The translations under genes and the position numbers were made by a program. A model generated the notes under the pieces. That model was not told the DNA's origin, made no database searches, and saw nothing but the letters and a program-made list of their open reading frames with translations. This document shows, piece after piece, positions 33,966 to 42,625 of a stretch of DNA of 64,000 nucleotides. The stretch spans positions 62,001 through 126,000 of the forward strand of contig NZ_BSTL01000018.1 in assembly GCF_030269485.1 (NCBI RefSeq), read 5' to 3'. How positions within the stretch are numbered: the stretch's first letter is position 1; every line of letters begins with the position of its first letter. This DNA comes from Actinoplanes sp. NBRC 103695. GTDB taxonomy: Bacteria; Actinomycetota; Actinomycetes; Mycobacteriales; Micromonosporaceae.

Positions 33966-34699
33966 CCCGAGGACTTCGCGGCGGTCCAGCCACCGTCCAC
34001 CACCAGGCTGGTCCCGGTCACGTACGCGGCGTCCGGCGAGGCGAGGAAGGCGATGGCGGCTGCCACCTCGCCGGGCGTGCCGAACCGGCCGGCGACCGTG
34101 GCGGCGACGCTGCGCGCGTGATCCTCCGCGGACACCTGTTCCCAGGCCGGCGTCAGGATCGGGCCGGGCAGGACGGTGTTGACCCGCAGCGCCGGACCGT
34201 ACTCGACGGCGAGCTGCCGGGCCAGCGCCACCAGGCCGCCCTTGGCCGCCGCGTACGCGGGCCGGCCGGGCAGCCCGACCAGCGCGTGCACCGAGGAGAC
34301 CGCGACCACGGCGCCGTCGTGCGTGAGCAGGTCGGGCAGCAACGCCTTCACGCCGAGGAAGGTGCCGGTGAGGCTGACCGCGATCTGGTGCTCCCAGGAG
34401 GCGAGGGTGGTCGCGTCGGCGGGGGCGATCTCCACCGCGTACGCATTGCTGACCAGCACTCCCACCGGGCCGAAAGTCTCACGCGCCGTAGCGGCCACCC
34501 GAGCCCAGTCGTCCTCGTTGGAGGCGTCCGCCCGGATCGCGACGGCTCGCCCGATCTCCGCGGCGAGCACGTCCGCCGGCGCCACGTCGGCGAGCACCAC
34601 CGCAGCACCTTCGGCGGCCAGGCGACGTGCGGTTGCGGCCCCGATGCCCGAGGCGGCTCCGGTGACCACAGCCGTCCTACCTGCGAAGCGACCCGTCAT
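33962..34699 (-). CDS. SDR-family oxidoreductase, possibly galactose 1-dehydrogenase
   Basis: 245 residues from ATG 34699 (GTG 34705 is also possible). Classical SDR: cofactor site TGAASGIGAAT, NAG-equivalent LVSNAYAV, catalytic VSSVHALVGLPGRPAYAAAKG (Ser, Tyr, Lys), and a C-terminal VTGTSLVVDGGW. In a galactose/galactonate cluster it is a good candidate for oxidation of galactose to galactonolactone, or of a related sugar; this is context only, since substrates of SDRs cannot be read from sequence. First gene of the minus-strand operon, facing the transporter genes. Confidence 0.8.
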   Translation of the reverse strand: MTGRFAGRTAVVTGAASGIGAATARRLAAEGAAVVLADVAPADVLAAEIGRAVAIRADASNEDDWARVAATARETFGPVGVLVSNAYAVEIAPADATTLASWEHQIAVSLTGTFLGVKALLPDLLTHDGAVVAVSSVHALVGLPGRPAYAAAKGGLVALARQLAVEYGPALRVNTVLPGPILTPAWEQVSAEDHARSVAATVAGRFGTPGEVAAAIAFLASPDAAYVTGTSLVVDGGWTAAKSSG

Positions 34700-34721
34700 G
34701 CACACGCCCCCATTCCGAACT

Positions 34722-34745
34722 CTTCATTAATTACGAAGATATATT
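34722..34745. promoter_or_regulatory. Divergent promoter/operator of galactonate and ABC operons
   Basis: CTTCATTAATTACGAAG (34722-34738) is a near-palindrome with perfect CTTC/GAAG outer arms, as for FadR-type regulators. TATATT (34740-34745) follows as a plus-strand -10 box about 46 nt before the ribosome site of the binding-protein gene. On the minus strand TAATTA inside the palindrome could serve the SDR operon. A GntR regulator binding here would control both directions. Confidence 0.5.
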
Positions 34746-34799
34746 GACAGGCCGGCAACCGTGATGCAACCTTCTGGAAACACGACCTCGGAGGCTCAC

Positions 34800-36068
34800 A
34801 TGATCTCTGCACCCGTCAGTCGCCGCGGGTTCCTGGCCGGTCTCGGTGGCATCGGAGCGGCCGGAATCCTCGGCGCGTGCGCTACCGGGAGTGACGACTC
34901 CTCGGGCGCCGCCTCCGCCACCCTCACCCTGCAGTCCTCCCTGTCCGACCCCGATCCCAAGGCCGCGCTGACCGAGGTCGTCAAGGGCTACGCCAAGACG
35001 CCGGTCACGCTGAACACCATCGCGATCGAGACCTTCCGGGCCCAGCTGCCCACCTACCTGAACTCCGGCAACCCGCCGGACGTGCTCACCTGGTACGCCG
35101 GCTCGGTGGCCCGCGACTACGCGAGCAAGGGCTTCCTGCTCGACCTCTCCGACCTGTGGACCGGCAACGGCCCGTGCGCCGGCTTCTCCCCCGCGCTCAA
35201 GGAGCTCAGCACCAACGACGGCAAGCAGATCTTCGTGCCGACGAACTGGTACTGGTGGGGCCTGTTCTACAAGAAGTCGGCGTTCCAGGAGTGGGGTGTG
35301 CGGCCCGCCGAGACCTGGGACGAGTTCATCACCCTCTGCAAGACGATCAAGAGCAAGGGCGTCCACCCCTTGACCATGGGTACGGGCTCCACCCAGTGGG
35401 TGGCCTCCGGCTGGTTCGACTACCTGAACCTGCGTGTCAACGGCGCCGACTTCCACCGGGAACTGCTGGCCGGCCGGCACTCGTTCGACGATCCCAAGGT
35501 CAAGACCGTGATGGACCACTACCGGCAGATCCTGGAGTTCATCGACCCGAAGGGCCGGTCGTACTCGTGGCAGGACGCGGTGACCCCGCTGAACGCCAAG
35601 AAGGCCGGCATGTACCTGATCGGCGCGTTCATCACGACCGCAATGCCGGGCGACGACCTCGACTTCTTCCGGGTGCCGGTCATCGACAAGAACGTGCCGC
35701 TGGCCGAGGAGGCGCCGACCGACGGCTACTTCGCCAGCGCCAAGTCCCGCAACGCGCAGGGCGCCAAGGACCTGATCGGCTACCTGGCCGCGCCGGAACA
35801 GCAGCAGAAGTTCATCGAGCTGTCCAAGTCGTCCAACCTGCCGACCTCGTCCAAGGTGGACACCACGAGGTTCTCGCCGCTGGTGCAGAAGGGCATCAAG
35901 ATGCTCGGCGAGAGCGCGTCGCTGACCCAGTTCTTCAACCGCGACTCCAGCGACCAGCTGCAGACCGTGGCGGACACGGCGCTGACCAAGTTCCTCGACG
36001 CGCCCGAGGACGTCGACAAGATCCTGGCCGACTGGCAGGCCGGCGCGAAGAAGGTCCTCGGGCGATGA
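34800..36068 (+). CDS. Sugar ABC transporter substrate-binding lipoprotein
   Basis: 422 residues from ATG 34800 with GGAGG upstream. Twin-arginine signal with lipobox: SRRGFLAGLGGIGAAGILGACA, with lipidated Cys near residue 28. Family-1 (carbohydrate) binding-protein features include VTLNTIAIETFRAQLPTYLN, NPPDVLTWYAGSVARDY, VPTNWYWWGLFYKKSAFQEW and KKAGMYLIGAFITTAMPG. It should capture an oligosaccharide, by context a galactoside, outside the membrane and deliver it to the two permeases that follow. The ATPase is not encoded nearby; shared MsiK-type ATPases serve such systems in actinomycetes. Confidence 0.9.
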   Translation: MISAPVSRRGFLAGLGGIGAAGILGACATGSDDSSGAASATLTLQSSLSDPDPKAALTEVVKGYAKTPVTLNTIAIETFRAQLPTYLNSGNPPDVLTWYAGSVARDYASKGFLLDLSDLWTGNGPCAGFSPALKELSTNDGKQIFVPTNWYWWGLFYKKSAFQEWGVRPAETWDEFITLCKTIKSKGVHPLTMGTGSTQWVASGWFDYLNLRVNGADFHRELLAGRHSFDDPKVKTVMDHYRQILEFIDPKGRSYSWQDAVTPLNAKKAGMYLIGAFITTAMPGDDLDFFRVPVIDKNVPLAEEAPTDGYFASAKSRNAQGAKDLIGYLAAPEQQQKFIELSKSSNLPTSSKVDTTRFSPLVQKGIKMLGESASLTQFFNRDSSDQLQTVADTALTKFLDAPEDVDKILADWQAGAKKVLGR

Positions 36069-36946
36069 CCACCACCCTGCGCCGGGTTCCGCCGGTCGTC
36101 TGGGTCTTCCTCGCCGTACCGGCCGCCGTCGAGCTGGGCATGGTGTTCTGGCCGGCGCTGAACAGCTTCTACCTGTCCTTCACCCAGTGGAACGGGCTCG
36201 GCGCGGCCAAGCCCGTCGGCCTCGACAACTTCCGCGCGCTGGGCAGCGACGAGATCTTCCTCGGCGCGCTGAAGAACAACGTGCTCTGGGCGGTCGGCTT
36301 CGGCGGGCTGTCGGTGCTCACCGGGCTGGCGCTGGCGGTGGCGCTGAACCGGCCCCGCCGCGGCGTCGGCCTTTACCGCAGTGCGATCTACCTGCCGATG
36401 GTGTTCTCGCTGGCGGTGACCGGACTGTTCTGGCGGGTGCAGTACCAGCCGGACGGCACGATCAACACGGTGCTCGGCGGGCTCGGCCTCGGTGGCTGGG
36501 AGAAGCAGTGGCTGGCCGACCCGGACACCGCGCTGTGGGCGGTGCTGGTCGCGGCCGTCTGGCGGCAGGCCGGGTACGTGATGGTGCTCTACCTGGCCGG
36601 GCTGAAGAGCACCGACCCGTCGCTGGACGACGCGTCCGCGGTCGACGGGGCGTCGCCCTGGCAGCGGTTCCGCTTCGTCACCTGGCCGCAGTTGCGCGGC
36701 GTCAACACGGTCGTCTTCGCGGTTACCGTGATCGACTCGCTGCGCACCTTCGACATCGTCTGGGCGATGACCCAGGGCGGGCCGTACCACTCGTCGGAGC
36801 TGCTCAGCACCTACATGTTCCAGCAGGGCTTCACGTTCCTGAACCTGGGCTACGCCTCCGCGATCGCCGTCGTCATCTTCGCGATGGCCCTGGTCTTCAT
36901 CATCACGTATCTGGTTCGAGCGACCAAGAACGAGGTCGAGGCATGA
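36065..36946 (+). CDS. Sugar ABC transporter permease (MalF type)
   Basis: 293 residues. ATG 36065 overlaps the binding-protein stop as ATGA. Six predicted membrane helices, among them VVWVFLAVPAAVELGMVFWP, YLPMVFSLAVTGLFWRVQY and IAVVIFAMALVFIITYLV. The EAA-like coupling loop is seen as DASAVDGASPWQRFRFVTWPQL. It pairs with the next permease in a heterodimer to import the galactoside held by the lipoprotein. Confidence 0.92.
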   Translation: MTTTLRRVPPVVWVFLAVPAAVELGMVFWPALNSFYLSFTQWNGLGAAKPVGLDNFRALGSDEIFLGALKNNVLWAVGFGGLSVLTGLALAVALNRPRRGVGLYRSAIYLPMVFSLAVTGLFWRVQYQPDGTINTVLGGLGLGGWEKQWLADPDTALWAVLVAAVWRQAGYVMVLYLAGLKSTDPSLDDASAVDGASPWQRFRFVTWPQLRGVNTVVFAVTVIDSLRTFDIVWAMTQGGPYHSSELLSTYMFQQGFTFLNLGYASAIAVVIFAMALVFIITYLVRATKNEVEA

Positions 36947-37764
36947 GGGGCAAGTCCGGCTGGGGTTTTCATGCCGTCATGGCGCCGCTGACCCTGCTCT
37001 GGGTGGCGCCGATGATCTTCGTGGTCGTGGTGGCGTTCCGGTCCTTCGACGACATCACCCTGCACGGCGCTTCGGCCTTTCCCCGCAGCTTCACCTTCGA
37101 CGGCTTCTCCACCGCGCTGGGCACCGGATCGATGGGCCGGGCGATGTGGATCAGCGCCCAGGTCACCGTCCCCGCGGTCATCCTCAGCCTGCTGCTGAGC
37201 TCGTTCGCGGCGTACGCTCTGAGCCGGTACCGGATCCCCGGCCGCCGGGCGATCCTGCTGACCATGCTGGCCGGCAACCTGCTGCCGCCGCAGATCCTGC
37301 TGATCCCGGTGTCCCGGGTGATGGAGTCGCTGGGCATCTACGACACGCTGGGCGCGCTGGTCCTGATCCACGTCGGTTTCGGGCTCGGCTTCTACACGTT
37401 CGTGCTGCACGGTTTCATGCGCTCGATCCCGGCCGAGCTGACTGAGGCGGCCCGGATCGACGGCGCCGGCCCGGTGCAGATCTACGCCCGGATCATCATG
37501 CCGCTCTGCCGGCCGTCGCTGGCGGCGCTCGGCGCGCTCGCCACCACCTGGATCTTCAACGACCTGATCTGGGCGATCACCGTGCTGCGCACCGAGGCCA
37601 AGCTGCCGGTCACGGCCGCGCTGCTCAACCTCCAGGGCGGGTACGTCAGCAACTGGAACGTGGTGGCCGCGGCCTCGATCGTTGCGGCCGTACCCACCGC
37701 GATCGTCTTCTTCGCCTTCCAGAAACACTTCGTCTCCGGCCTCCTGATGGGCTCGACCAAATGA
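36943..37764 (+). CDS. Sugar ABC transporter permease (MalG type)
   Basis: 273 residues. ATG 36943 overlaps the first permease stop. Six membrane helices (VMAPLTLLWVAPMIFVVVVA, PAVILSLLLSSFAAYALSRY, TMLAGNLLPPQILLIPVS, and others). The EAA loop is PAELTEAARIDGAGPVQIYA, followed by RIIMPLCRPSLAALGAL. MalG-type partner; its stop overlaps the start of the cellulase-like gene. Confidence 0.92.
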   Translation: MRGKSGWGFHAVMAPLTLLWVAPMIFVVVVAFRSFDDITLHGASAFPRSFTFDGFSTALGTGSMGRAMWISAQVTVPAVILSLLLSSFAAYALSRYRIPGRRAILLTMLAGNLLPPQILLIPVSRVMESLGIYDTLGALVLIHVGFGLGFYTFVLHGFMRSIPAELTEAARIDGAGPVQIYARIIMPLCRPSLAALGALATTWIFNDLIWAITVLRTEAKLPVTAALLNLQGGYVSNWNVVAAASIVAAVPTAIVFFAFQKHFVSGLLMGSTK

Positions 37765-38444
37765 GAGCCGTCACGCTCTGGGACTTCACCTGGTACACCC
37801 GGACCGGTGTGGGGCAACCGTTTCACGACCTGGACGAGGCGTTCCGGCAGGCGGTGGAGCGCGGTTTCGACACGGTACGGATCTGCGCGATGCCCGTGCT
37901 GCTCTTCAGGTCGGGACTGGACACCACGGCACTGCGATTCGACGGGCTCGCGCTCCGGGACGTCTCCCGCCCGTACCCTCAGGATCGGGCCTTTGACGAG
38001 CTGCTGCGGGACGGTGCGCCGCGGCTGGAGGACTGGCGGGCGCCGGACTCCTGGAAGACCGCCGCGACGGTGGTGCCGCACCGCGAGATCTACACCCACG
38101 ACTGGTGCGATCCGGACAAGTGGGACCGCTGGCTGTACGACCGGTACGGCGAGCATCGGCTGGCCATGCGGGAGACCCTGGACCTGTGGCTCGACGTGGC
38201 CGCCGACTTCGCGGCCGGCCGGGGCATCCCGCTGGTGTTCGGCGAGGGCTGGGTCGGCTACACGCCGCTGCACGCCTGGTTCGAGGAGGGCCCGGTCGGC
38301 GCGGAGATCTGTGAGCACGCGGTCGGCCGCGCGCGGGAGCTCGGCGCCTGGGGCACCGTGGTGTGCTCGAACGCGGCCCCGCACCATCCGATGTGGAACA
38401 ACGCGGCGTGGCTGCGCCGCGTCAACCTTCAGGAGAACCGTTGA
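37761..38444 (+). CDS. Shortened cellulase-like (TIM-barrel) family protein
   Basis: 227 residues, overlapping both neighbours by 4 nt. The N-terminus MRAVTLWDFTWYTRTGVGQP, FDTVRICAMPVLLFRSGLD and the C-terminal GIPLVFGEGWVGYTPLHAWF, VVCSNAAPHHPMWN match the two ends of a family I recall as about 370-400 residues. The central part, which should include the EVHNE acid/base segment, is absent: ALRFDGLALRDVSRPYPQDR joins the two ends directly. It therefore looks like an in-frame internal deletion, and enzyme activity is doubtful. GEGWVGYT, a likely nucleophile region, remains. Confidence 0.6.
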   Translation: MRAVTLWDFTWYTRTGVGQPFHDLDEAFRQAVERGFDTVRICAMPVLLFRSGLDTTALRFDGLALRDVSRPYPQDRAFDELLRDGAPRLEDWRAPDSWKTAATVVPHREIYTHDWCDPDKWDRWLYDRYGEHRLAMRETLDLWLDVAADFAAGRGIPLVFGEGWVGYTPLHAWFEEGPVGAEICEHAVGRARELGAWGTVVCSNAAPHHPMWNNAAWLRRVNLQENR

Positions 38445-40378
38445 GCACGTGGACCATCACCGGGGCGACGACCGAGTACACGGTGGCGCGGGCCGGCGAC
38501 CGGCTGGACCTGGTCGCCTGGGGACCGCACGGGGTGAGCGACGGGCCGTCGCCGCTGGCCTTCCACGGCAAGGTGCAGTACATGGCCGACGCGGACGTGG
38601 CGCCGGTCGAGTACGCCCCGGACGGCCTGCGCCCGTTCCTCGGCTTCGACCTCGCCGTACATGGAAAGGTGCTCTTCCTCAAGCTGACAACCGTGGCGGC
38701 CGGCCACGCCGAATACGTCGACGAGATCTCGGGTCTGCAAGTCGATCTGCACTGGCGGTTCGCACCGGGTACGGATGTCATCGAGCGGTGGGCGGTCCTC
38801 CGCAACGACGGCGCCGAAGCGATCGCCCTGACCCGGCTCGACTCGGCCAGCTTCAACATCCCCACGCCCGAGGGCGCCACGCTGCACTATCTGGTCGGCC
38901 AGTGGGCGCAGGAGTTCACCACCGCGTCGACCACGCTGAGCCGCGGGCGCTTCGAGATCGGCAGCGCCCAGGGCGTGACCGGGCACCAGTTCTCGCCGTA
39001 TCTCGCCGTCGACAACGGCGATGCGGTCTACGGCGTGCAGCTGGCCTGGACCGGCTCGTGGCACCTGACCGCCGACGCCGACGCGGCCGGGATGACGCGG
39101 GTACGGGCCGGGCGCGCGCTCGCCGACGGACCCGTGACGATCGGCCCCGGCGAGACGATCACCACCCCGGTGGCGGCCGGGGCGTACAGCGCGGAGGGGC
39201 TGGACGGGCTGGCCCGGCAGTGGCACGCCTACGAACGGCACCTCGCCGGCGAGCGCCTGAACCGGACCCGGAAGGTCATCTACAACTCGTGGGAGGCCAC
39301 CTGGTTCGACGTCACCGCGGCCGGGCAGCTCGCCCTCGCCGACGTCGCCGCCGAGCTCGGCGTGGAGACGTTCGTGGTGGACGACGGCTGGTTCGTGGGA
39401 CGGCCGGACGACCACAGCGGGCTCGGCGACTGGACCCCGGACCCGGCGAAGTTCCCGGACGGCTTCGGCGCCTTCGCCCGGGCGGTCCGCGAGCGCGGCA
39501 TGGATTTCGGGCTGTGGGTGGAACCGGAGATGGTGAACCCGAAGTCGCGGCTCTACGCCGAGCACCCGGACTGGATCTATCACACCGACGGCCGGCCACG
39601 GACCATGGTTCGCCACCAGTACCTGCTGAACCTGGGCCGGGACGACGTCCACGATTTCATCCGCGACACCCTGGACGGATTGCTGACGGCGTACCCCATC
39701 ACGTATTTGAAGTGGGATTTCAACCGTCCCCGCACCGAGGCCGACCGCGGCGTGCCCGACCTGGACGGCGCGCACGTGCGGAACCTCTACCGGATCCTGG
39801 ACCACCTGCGCGAGCGGCATCCGCACGTGACCGTGGAGAGCTGCGCGGCCGGTGGCGCCCGGGTCGACCTGGCGATGGCCGCGCGCACCGACGTGGTCTG
39901 GCCGAGCGACAACACGGCGCCGCTGGACCGGCTGCGCATCCAGCACGGCTTCCTGTCCGCGCACGCGCCGCACCTGATGAGCTCGTGGGTGACCGACTCG
40001 CGCGGGCTGTTCGACGACCGGCCGCGCTCGCCGGCGTTCCGCTTCGTGCTGGCCTGCGCGGGCGTGCTCGGCATCGGCGCGGACATCACCAAGTGGTCGC
40101 CGGCCGAGAAGGAGGAGGCCCGTACCTGGATCGCCCGCTACAAGCAGGTGCGCGACGTGATCACCGGCGGGACCGTGCACCGGATCGGCGGCCCGTCCGA
40201 GCGACGCTGCGCGGTGCAGTACACGCTCGGCGACCGGATCGTGGTGCTGGCGTGGAATCCCGGACCGCTCGACGGGCTCGGCACGGTGCCGGCGCGCGAC
40301 GTGCGACTACCCTGCGTGGCCTTTCCCCGTCGGCCCGCTACCGCGCCGGTGACGTCATCTGCTCCGGCAGTCATCTGA
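38441..40378 (+). CDS. GH36 alpha-galactosidase, C-terminus frameshifted
   Basis: 645 residues from TTG 38441 (AGGAG upstream, TTGA overlap). N-terminal beta-sandwich, then the barrel with SWEATWFDVTAAGQ, VETFVVDDGWFVGR, DFGLWVEPEMVNPKSRLY, the nucleophile Asp in YLKWDFNRP, and VTVESCAAGGARVDLAM with the acid/base Asp in WPSDNTAPLDRL. No signal peptide: it acts in the cytosol on imported alpha-galactosides. At about 40311-40322 the true reading frame moves by one base; the normal C-terminal end continues out of frame to 40449, so the encoded last 25 or so residues are foreign. Confidence 0.9.
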   Translation: MSTWTITGATTEYTVARAGDRLDLVAWGPHGVSDGPSPLAFHGKVQYMADADVAPVEYAPDGLRPFLGFDLAVHGKVLFLKLTTVAAGHAEYVDEISGLQVDLHWRFAPGTDVIERWAVLRNDGAEAIALTRLDSASFNIPTPEGATLHYLVGQWAQEFTTASTTLSRGRFEIGSAQGVTGHQFSPYLAVDNGDAVYGVQLAWTGSWHLTADADAAGMTRVRAGRALADGPVTIGPGETITTPVAAGAYSAEGLDGLARQWHAYERHLAGERLNRTRKVIYNSWEATWFDVTAAGQLALADVAAELGVETFVVDDGWFVGRPDDHSGLGDWTPDPAKFPDGFGAFARAVRERGMDFGLWVEPEMVNPKSRLYAEHPDWIYHTDGRPRTMVRHQYLLNLGRDDVHDFIRDTLDGLLTAYPITYLKWDFNRPRTEADRGVPDLDGAHVRNLYRILDHLRERHPHVTVESCAAGGARVDLAMAARTDVVWPSDNTAPLDRLRIQHGFLSAHAPHLMSSWVTDSRGLFDDRPRSPAFRFVLACAGVLGIGADITKWSPAEKEEARTWIARYKQVRDVITGGTVHRIGGPSERRCAVQYTLGDRIVVLAWNPGPLDGLGTVPARDVRLPCVAFPRRPATAPVTSSAPAVI

Positions 40379-40449
40379 TGGCGGCCGGGTTGCCGGTGCG
40401 GTGGACGCCGACGTACGACGCCGACCTTCTTCAGCTGGAGCGCGCATGA
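40323..40449 (+). pseudogene. Out-of-frame C-terminal tail of the GH36 gene
   Basis: In the frame one base earlier, LSPSARYRAGDVICSGSHLM and AAGLPVRWTPTYDADLLQLE end in ERA-stop. This is the expected GH36 C-terminal beta-sandwich strand set (SGaxLMxAGLxV...D...LLxLxR). A single-base loss, or two-base gain, just upstream explains it. No X-XXY-YYZ slippery site fits the frame. Confidence 0.7.
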
Positions 40450-40456
40450 TCCTGCT

Positions 40457-40490
40457 CTGAACCTTTCGCCCGGGCGCCCGCTACCTACCT
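40457..40490 (+). promoter_or_regulatory. Possible ECF-type promoter
   Basis: TGAACC at 40457-40462 followed about 17 nt later by CTACCTACC. The first box resembles ECF -35 elements, and it lies 50 nt before the ECF sigma gene, which would fit autoregulation. Weak evidence. Confidence 0.3.
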
Positions 40491-40509
40491 TGAGGCGGGA
40501 GGTGAGCGG

Positions 40510-41061
40510 ATGGACCCGGGCGGCGACGACGCGTTGCTGCGGTCGGTCGCGGCCGGTGACGCGGCCGCACTGTCCCGCCTGTACGAGCGGCACTCCGGCG
40601 CCCTCTTCGGCTACCTGTTCCGGCTCGCCGGCGACCGGATGACCGCCGAGGAGATCCTCCAGGACACCATGCTCGCGGTCTGGCGGTCGGCCGGCGCCTT
40701 CGAGGGCCGGGCGAAGGTGACGACGTGGCTGTTCGGCGTCGCCCGGCGCCAGGCGCACAACCGGCTGCGCGGCCGGGCCTCCCCCGAGCCCGCCGGCGGC
40801 GACCTGCCCGACCCGCCCGACCGGGGCGCCGGCCCCGAGGAACTCGCGATCGCGGCCGCCGGTGGCACACCCGTGGCCGCGGCCATCGACCTGCTCCCCG
40901 GCCACCATCGTGACGTGATCGCGCTGGTGTTCGTGGCCGGCCTGCCGCTCGCCGACGTCGCCGAGGTGCTCGGCATCCCGGTCGGCACGGTGAAGAGCCG
41001 GCTGCATCACGCCCGGGCCGCCGTCGCCGCGGCGCTCACCGCTCAGGAGGTGCCGGAATGA
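40510..41061 (+). CDS. ECF-type RNA polymerase sigma factor
   Basis: 183 residues, ATG 40510 with GGGAGGTGAG upstream. Region 2: LLRSVAAGDAAALSRLYERH, MTAEEILQDTMLAVWRS, KVTTWLFGVARRQAHNRL. Region 4: IDLLPGHHRDVIALVFVAGL, LADVAEVLGIPVGTVKSRLH, the HTH for -35 recognition. Typical ECF length. Overlaps the anti-sigma gene as ATGA, and three ABC export genes follow, suggesting that it controls this operon. Confidence 0.92.
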   Translation: MDPGGDDALLRSVAAGDAAALSRLYERHSGALFGYLFRLAGDRMTAEEILQDTMLAVWRSAGAFEGRAKVTTWLFGVARRQAHNRLRGRASPEPAGGDLPDPPDRGAGPEELAIAAAGGTPVAAAIDLLPGHHRDVIALVFVAGLPLADVAEVLGIPVGTVKSRLHHARAAVAAALTAQEVPE

Positions 41062-41933
41062 AGGATCTGCTGCCCGCGTACGCCGCCGGATCGCTGCCCG
41101 AGGCCGACCGTGACCGAGTCCGCGCACACCTCGCGGACTGCACCCGATGCCGGGCGGACCTGGCCACCTGGCAGGCGATCTCGGCCGCCGCGACACCGTC
41201 CGCGCCGCCACCGGACCCGGCGTCGCTGCTGCGGGCCGTGATGACCCGGAGCGCAACGATGCCGTCGCCCTCCCCCAGCCGGCCGCTGCGCCATCTCGCA
41301 TCGTTGGTGCTGGCCGAGGCACGGCTGATCCGACCAGCAGTGCCGATCGCGTCGGCGCTGGTGATGGCACTCGGGGTGGCGGTCGTCCTGCTGCAGGCCA
41401 CCGCCGGGGGCGACCTGGTGCTCTCGCTGATCGCGCCGATCGTCGCCGCGGCCGGGGTCGCGGGCACGTACCGCTCCGGGCGCGACCCGGCCGCCGAACT
41501 CGTCGCCGCCACCCCGACCTCCGGACGCCTGCTGCTGCTCGTCCGCATCGCGCTCGTGTTCGGGTACGACCTGCTGCTCACCCTGGCGGCCTCCGGCGCC
41601 CTGGCCGCATCCGGCGCGGCCGGGACGGCGAACCTCAACGCGCTCGTCGGCGCCTGGCTCGGCCCGATGGCGTTGCTGTCCTCGCTCAGCCTGCTGTTCG
41701 CCGTCTTCTTCGGGCCGGACGTCGCCCTCGGCGCCGCAGTCGGAGTCTGGGCCGTGCGCGTGTTCGCGGGTGGCGTGCTGATCCACGACGGATGGCCGGC
41801 ACAGCTCATTGTGGACTCCTGGTCGACGAACGCCCCCGTACTGACGGTCAGCGTCGCCATCGCCGTCGTCGCGGTGATGATCGCCGGATCCGGTGAACCA
41901 CGCGACGGCCGGGGCGCTACTCACCGGATGTGA
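41058..41933 (+). CDS. Anti-sigma factor with zinc-finger head and multi-pass membrane domain
   Basis: 291 residues. The N-terminal zf-HC2/ZAS motif (HLADCTRC, H-x3-C-x2-C) lies near residues 24-31 and should hold the ECF sigma factor. After a linker there are about six membrane helices (VPIASALVMALGVAVVLLQ, LVLSLIAPIVAAAGVAGTY, LLLLVRIALVFGYDLLLTL, and others), much more than the single helix of most anti-sigma factors. It may sense a membrane signal or interact with the export components encoded next. Confidence 0.85.
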   Translation: MKDLLPAYAAGSLPEADRDRVRAHLADCTRCRADLATWQAISAAATPSAPPPDPASLLRAVMTRSATMPSPSPSRPLRHLASLVLAEARLIRPAVPIASALVMALGVAVVLLQATAGGDLVLSLIAPIVAAAGVAGTYRSGRDPAAELVAATPTSGRLLLLVRIALVFGYDLLLTLAASGALAASGAAGTANLNALVGAWLGPMALLSSLSLLFAVFFGPDVALGAAVGVWAVRVFAGGVLIHDGWPAQLIVDSWSTNAPVLTVSVAIAVVAVMIAGSGEPRDGRGATHRM

Positions 41934-42625
41934 GACCACTGACCCTCTGGCGGTACGAGATACGCCGAACCGGCTGGACGGCCCTGCTCGGCCCGCCGAT
42001 CGCCGTCGCCCTCGGCATCGCGGCCGCGCTGGCCAACCCGCAGCCCGGCGACACGACCACCGCCCGCATCCTGCTCGGCGCCCTGGAGATGGCGATCCCG
42101 CTCGCCGCCGGCGTCTCCTGCGCCTCGCTCATCGGCCGCGACCCCGCCGTCGAGATCCAGCTGACGTCGCCGACGGCGTACCGCGTGACCCTGGTGCGGC
42201 GGATGGCCGTCACGCTCGGCTGGACCGCCGCGGTGGCCATGCTGATGGCGGGCGTCCTGATCGTGACCGGCTGGTGGGACCGCTGGCCGGCCAGCCACGG
42301 GCCGGTCGCCGGACAACTGACCTGGCTGGCGCCGACGCTCGGCCTGAGCGGGCTGGGTTTCGCCGCGGGCGCCGTGCTGCGCAGCCCCGGCGGGGCCGGC
42401 GCGCTGGTCACCTCGGTGTGGGCGATCCAGCAGTTCTTCGCCGGATCCGCGCAGGAGAACCTGCCGGGCCGGCTGCTCTACCTGTTCGCGACCACCCGGG
42501 GCGCGGTGCCCGGCGACTGGACCGCGAACCGGCTCACCCTGCTCGGCGCGGCAGCCGTGCTCATCGCCCTCGCGCTCGTCGTGGTGGGCCGTTCGGAACG
42601 TCTCATCGATGGGGAGGACGAATGA
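41930..42625 (+). CDS. ABC-2-type membrane protein
   Basis: 231 residues, GTG 41930 overlapping the anti-sigma stop as GTGA. About six membrane helices: TALLGPPIAVALGIAAALAN, ALEMAIPLAAGVSCASLIG, VTLGWTAAVAMLMAGVLIVT, LTLLGAAAVLIALALVVVG. No ATP-binding motif. Together with the next gene and the ATPase it likely forms an export complex. Confidence 0.8.
   Translation: MRPLTLWRYEIRRTGWTALLGPPIAVALGIAAALANPQPGDTTTARILLGALEMAIPLAAGVSCASLIGRDPAVEIQLTSPTAYRVTLVRRMAVTLGWTAAVAMLMAGVLIVTGWWDRWPASHGPVAGQLTWLAPTLGLSGLGFAAGAVLRSPGGAGALVTSVWAIQQFFAGSAQENLPGRLLYLFATTRGAVPGDWTANRLTLLGAAAVLIALALVVVGRSERLIDGEDE

Noticed and set aside
40311..40330. Programmed -1 frameshift in the GH36 gene
   Set aside because: TTTCCCC is not in the X-XXY-YYZ phase of the reading frame and no strong downstream structure is evident.
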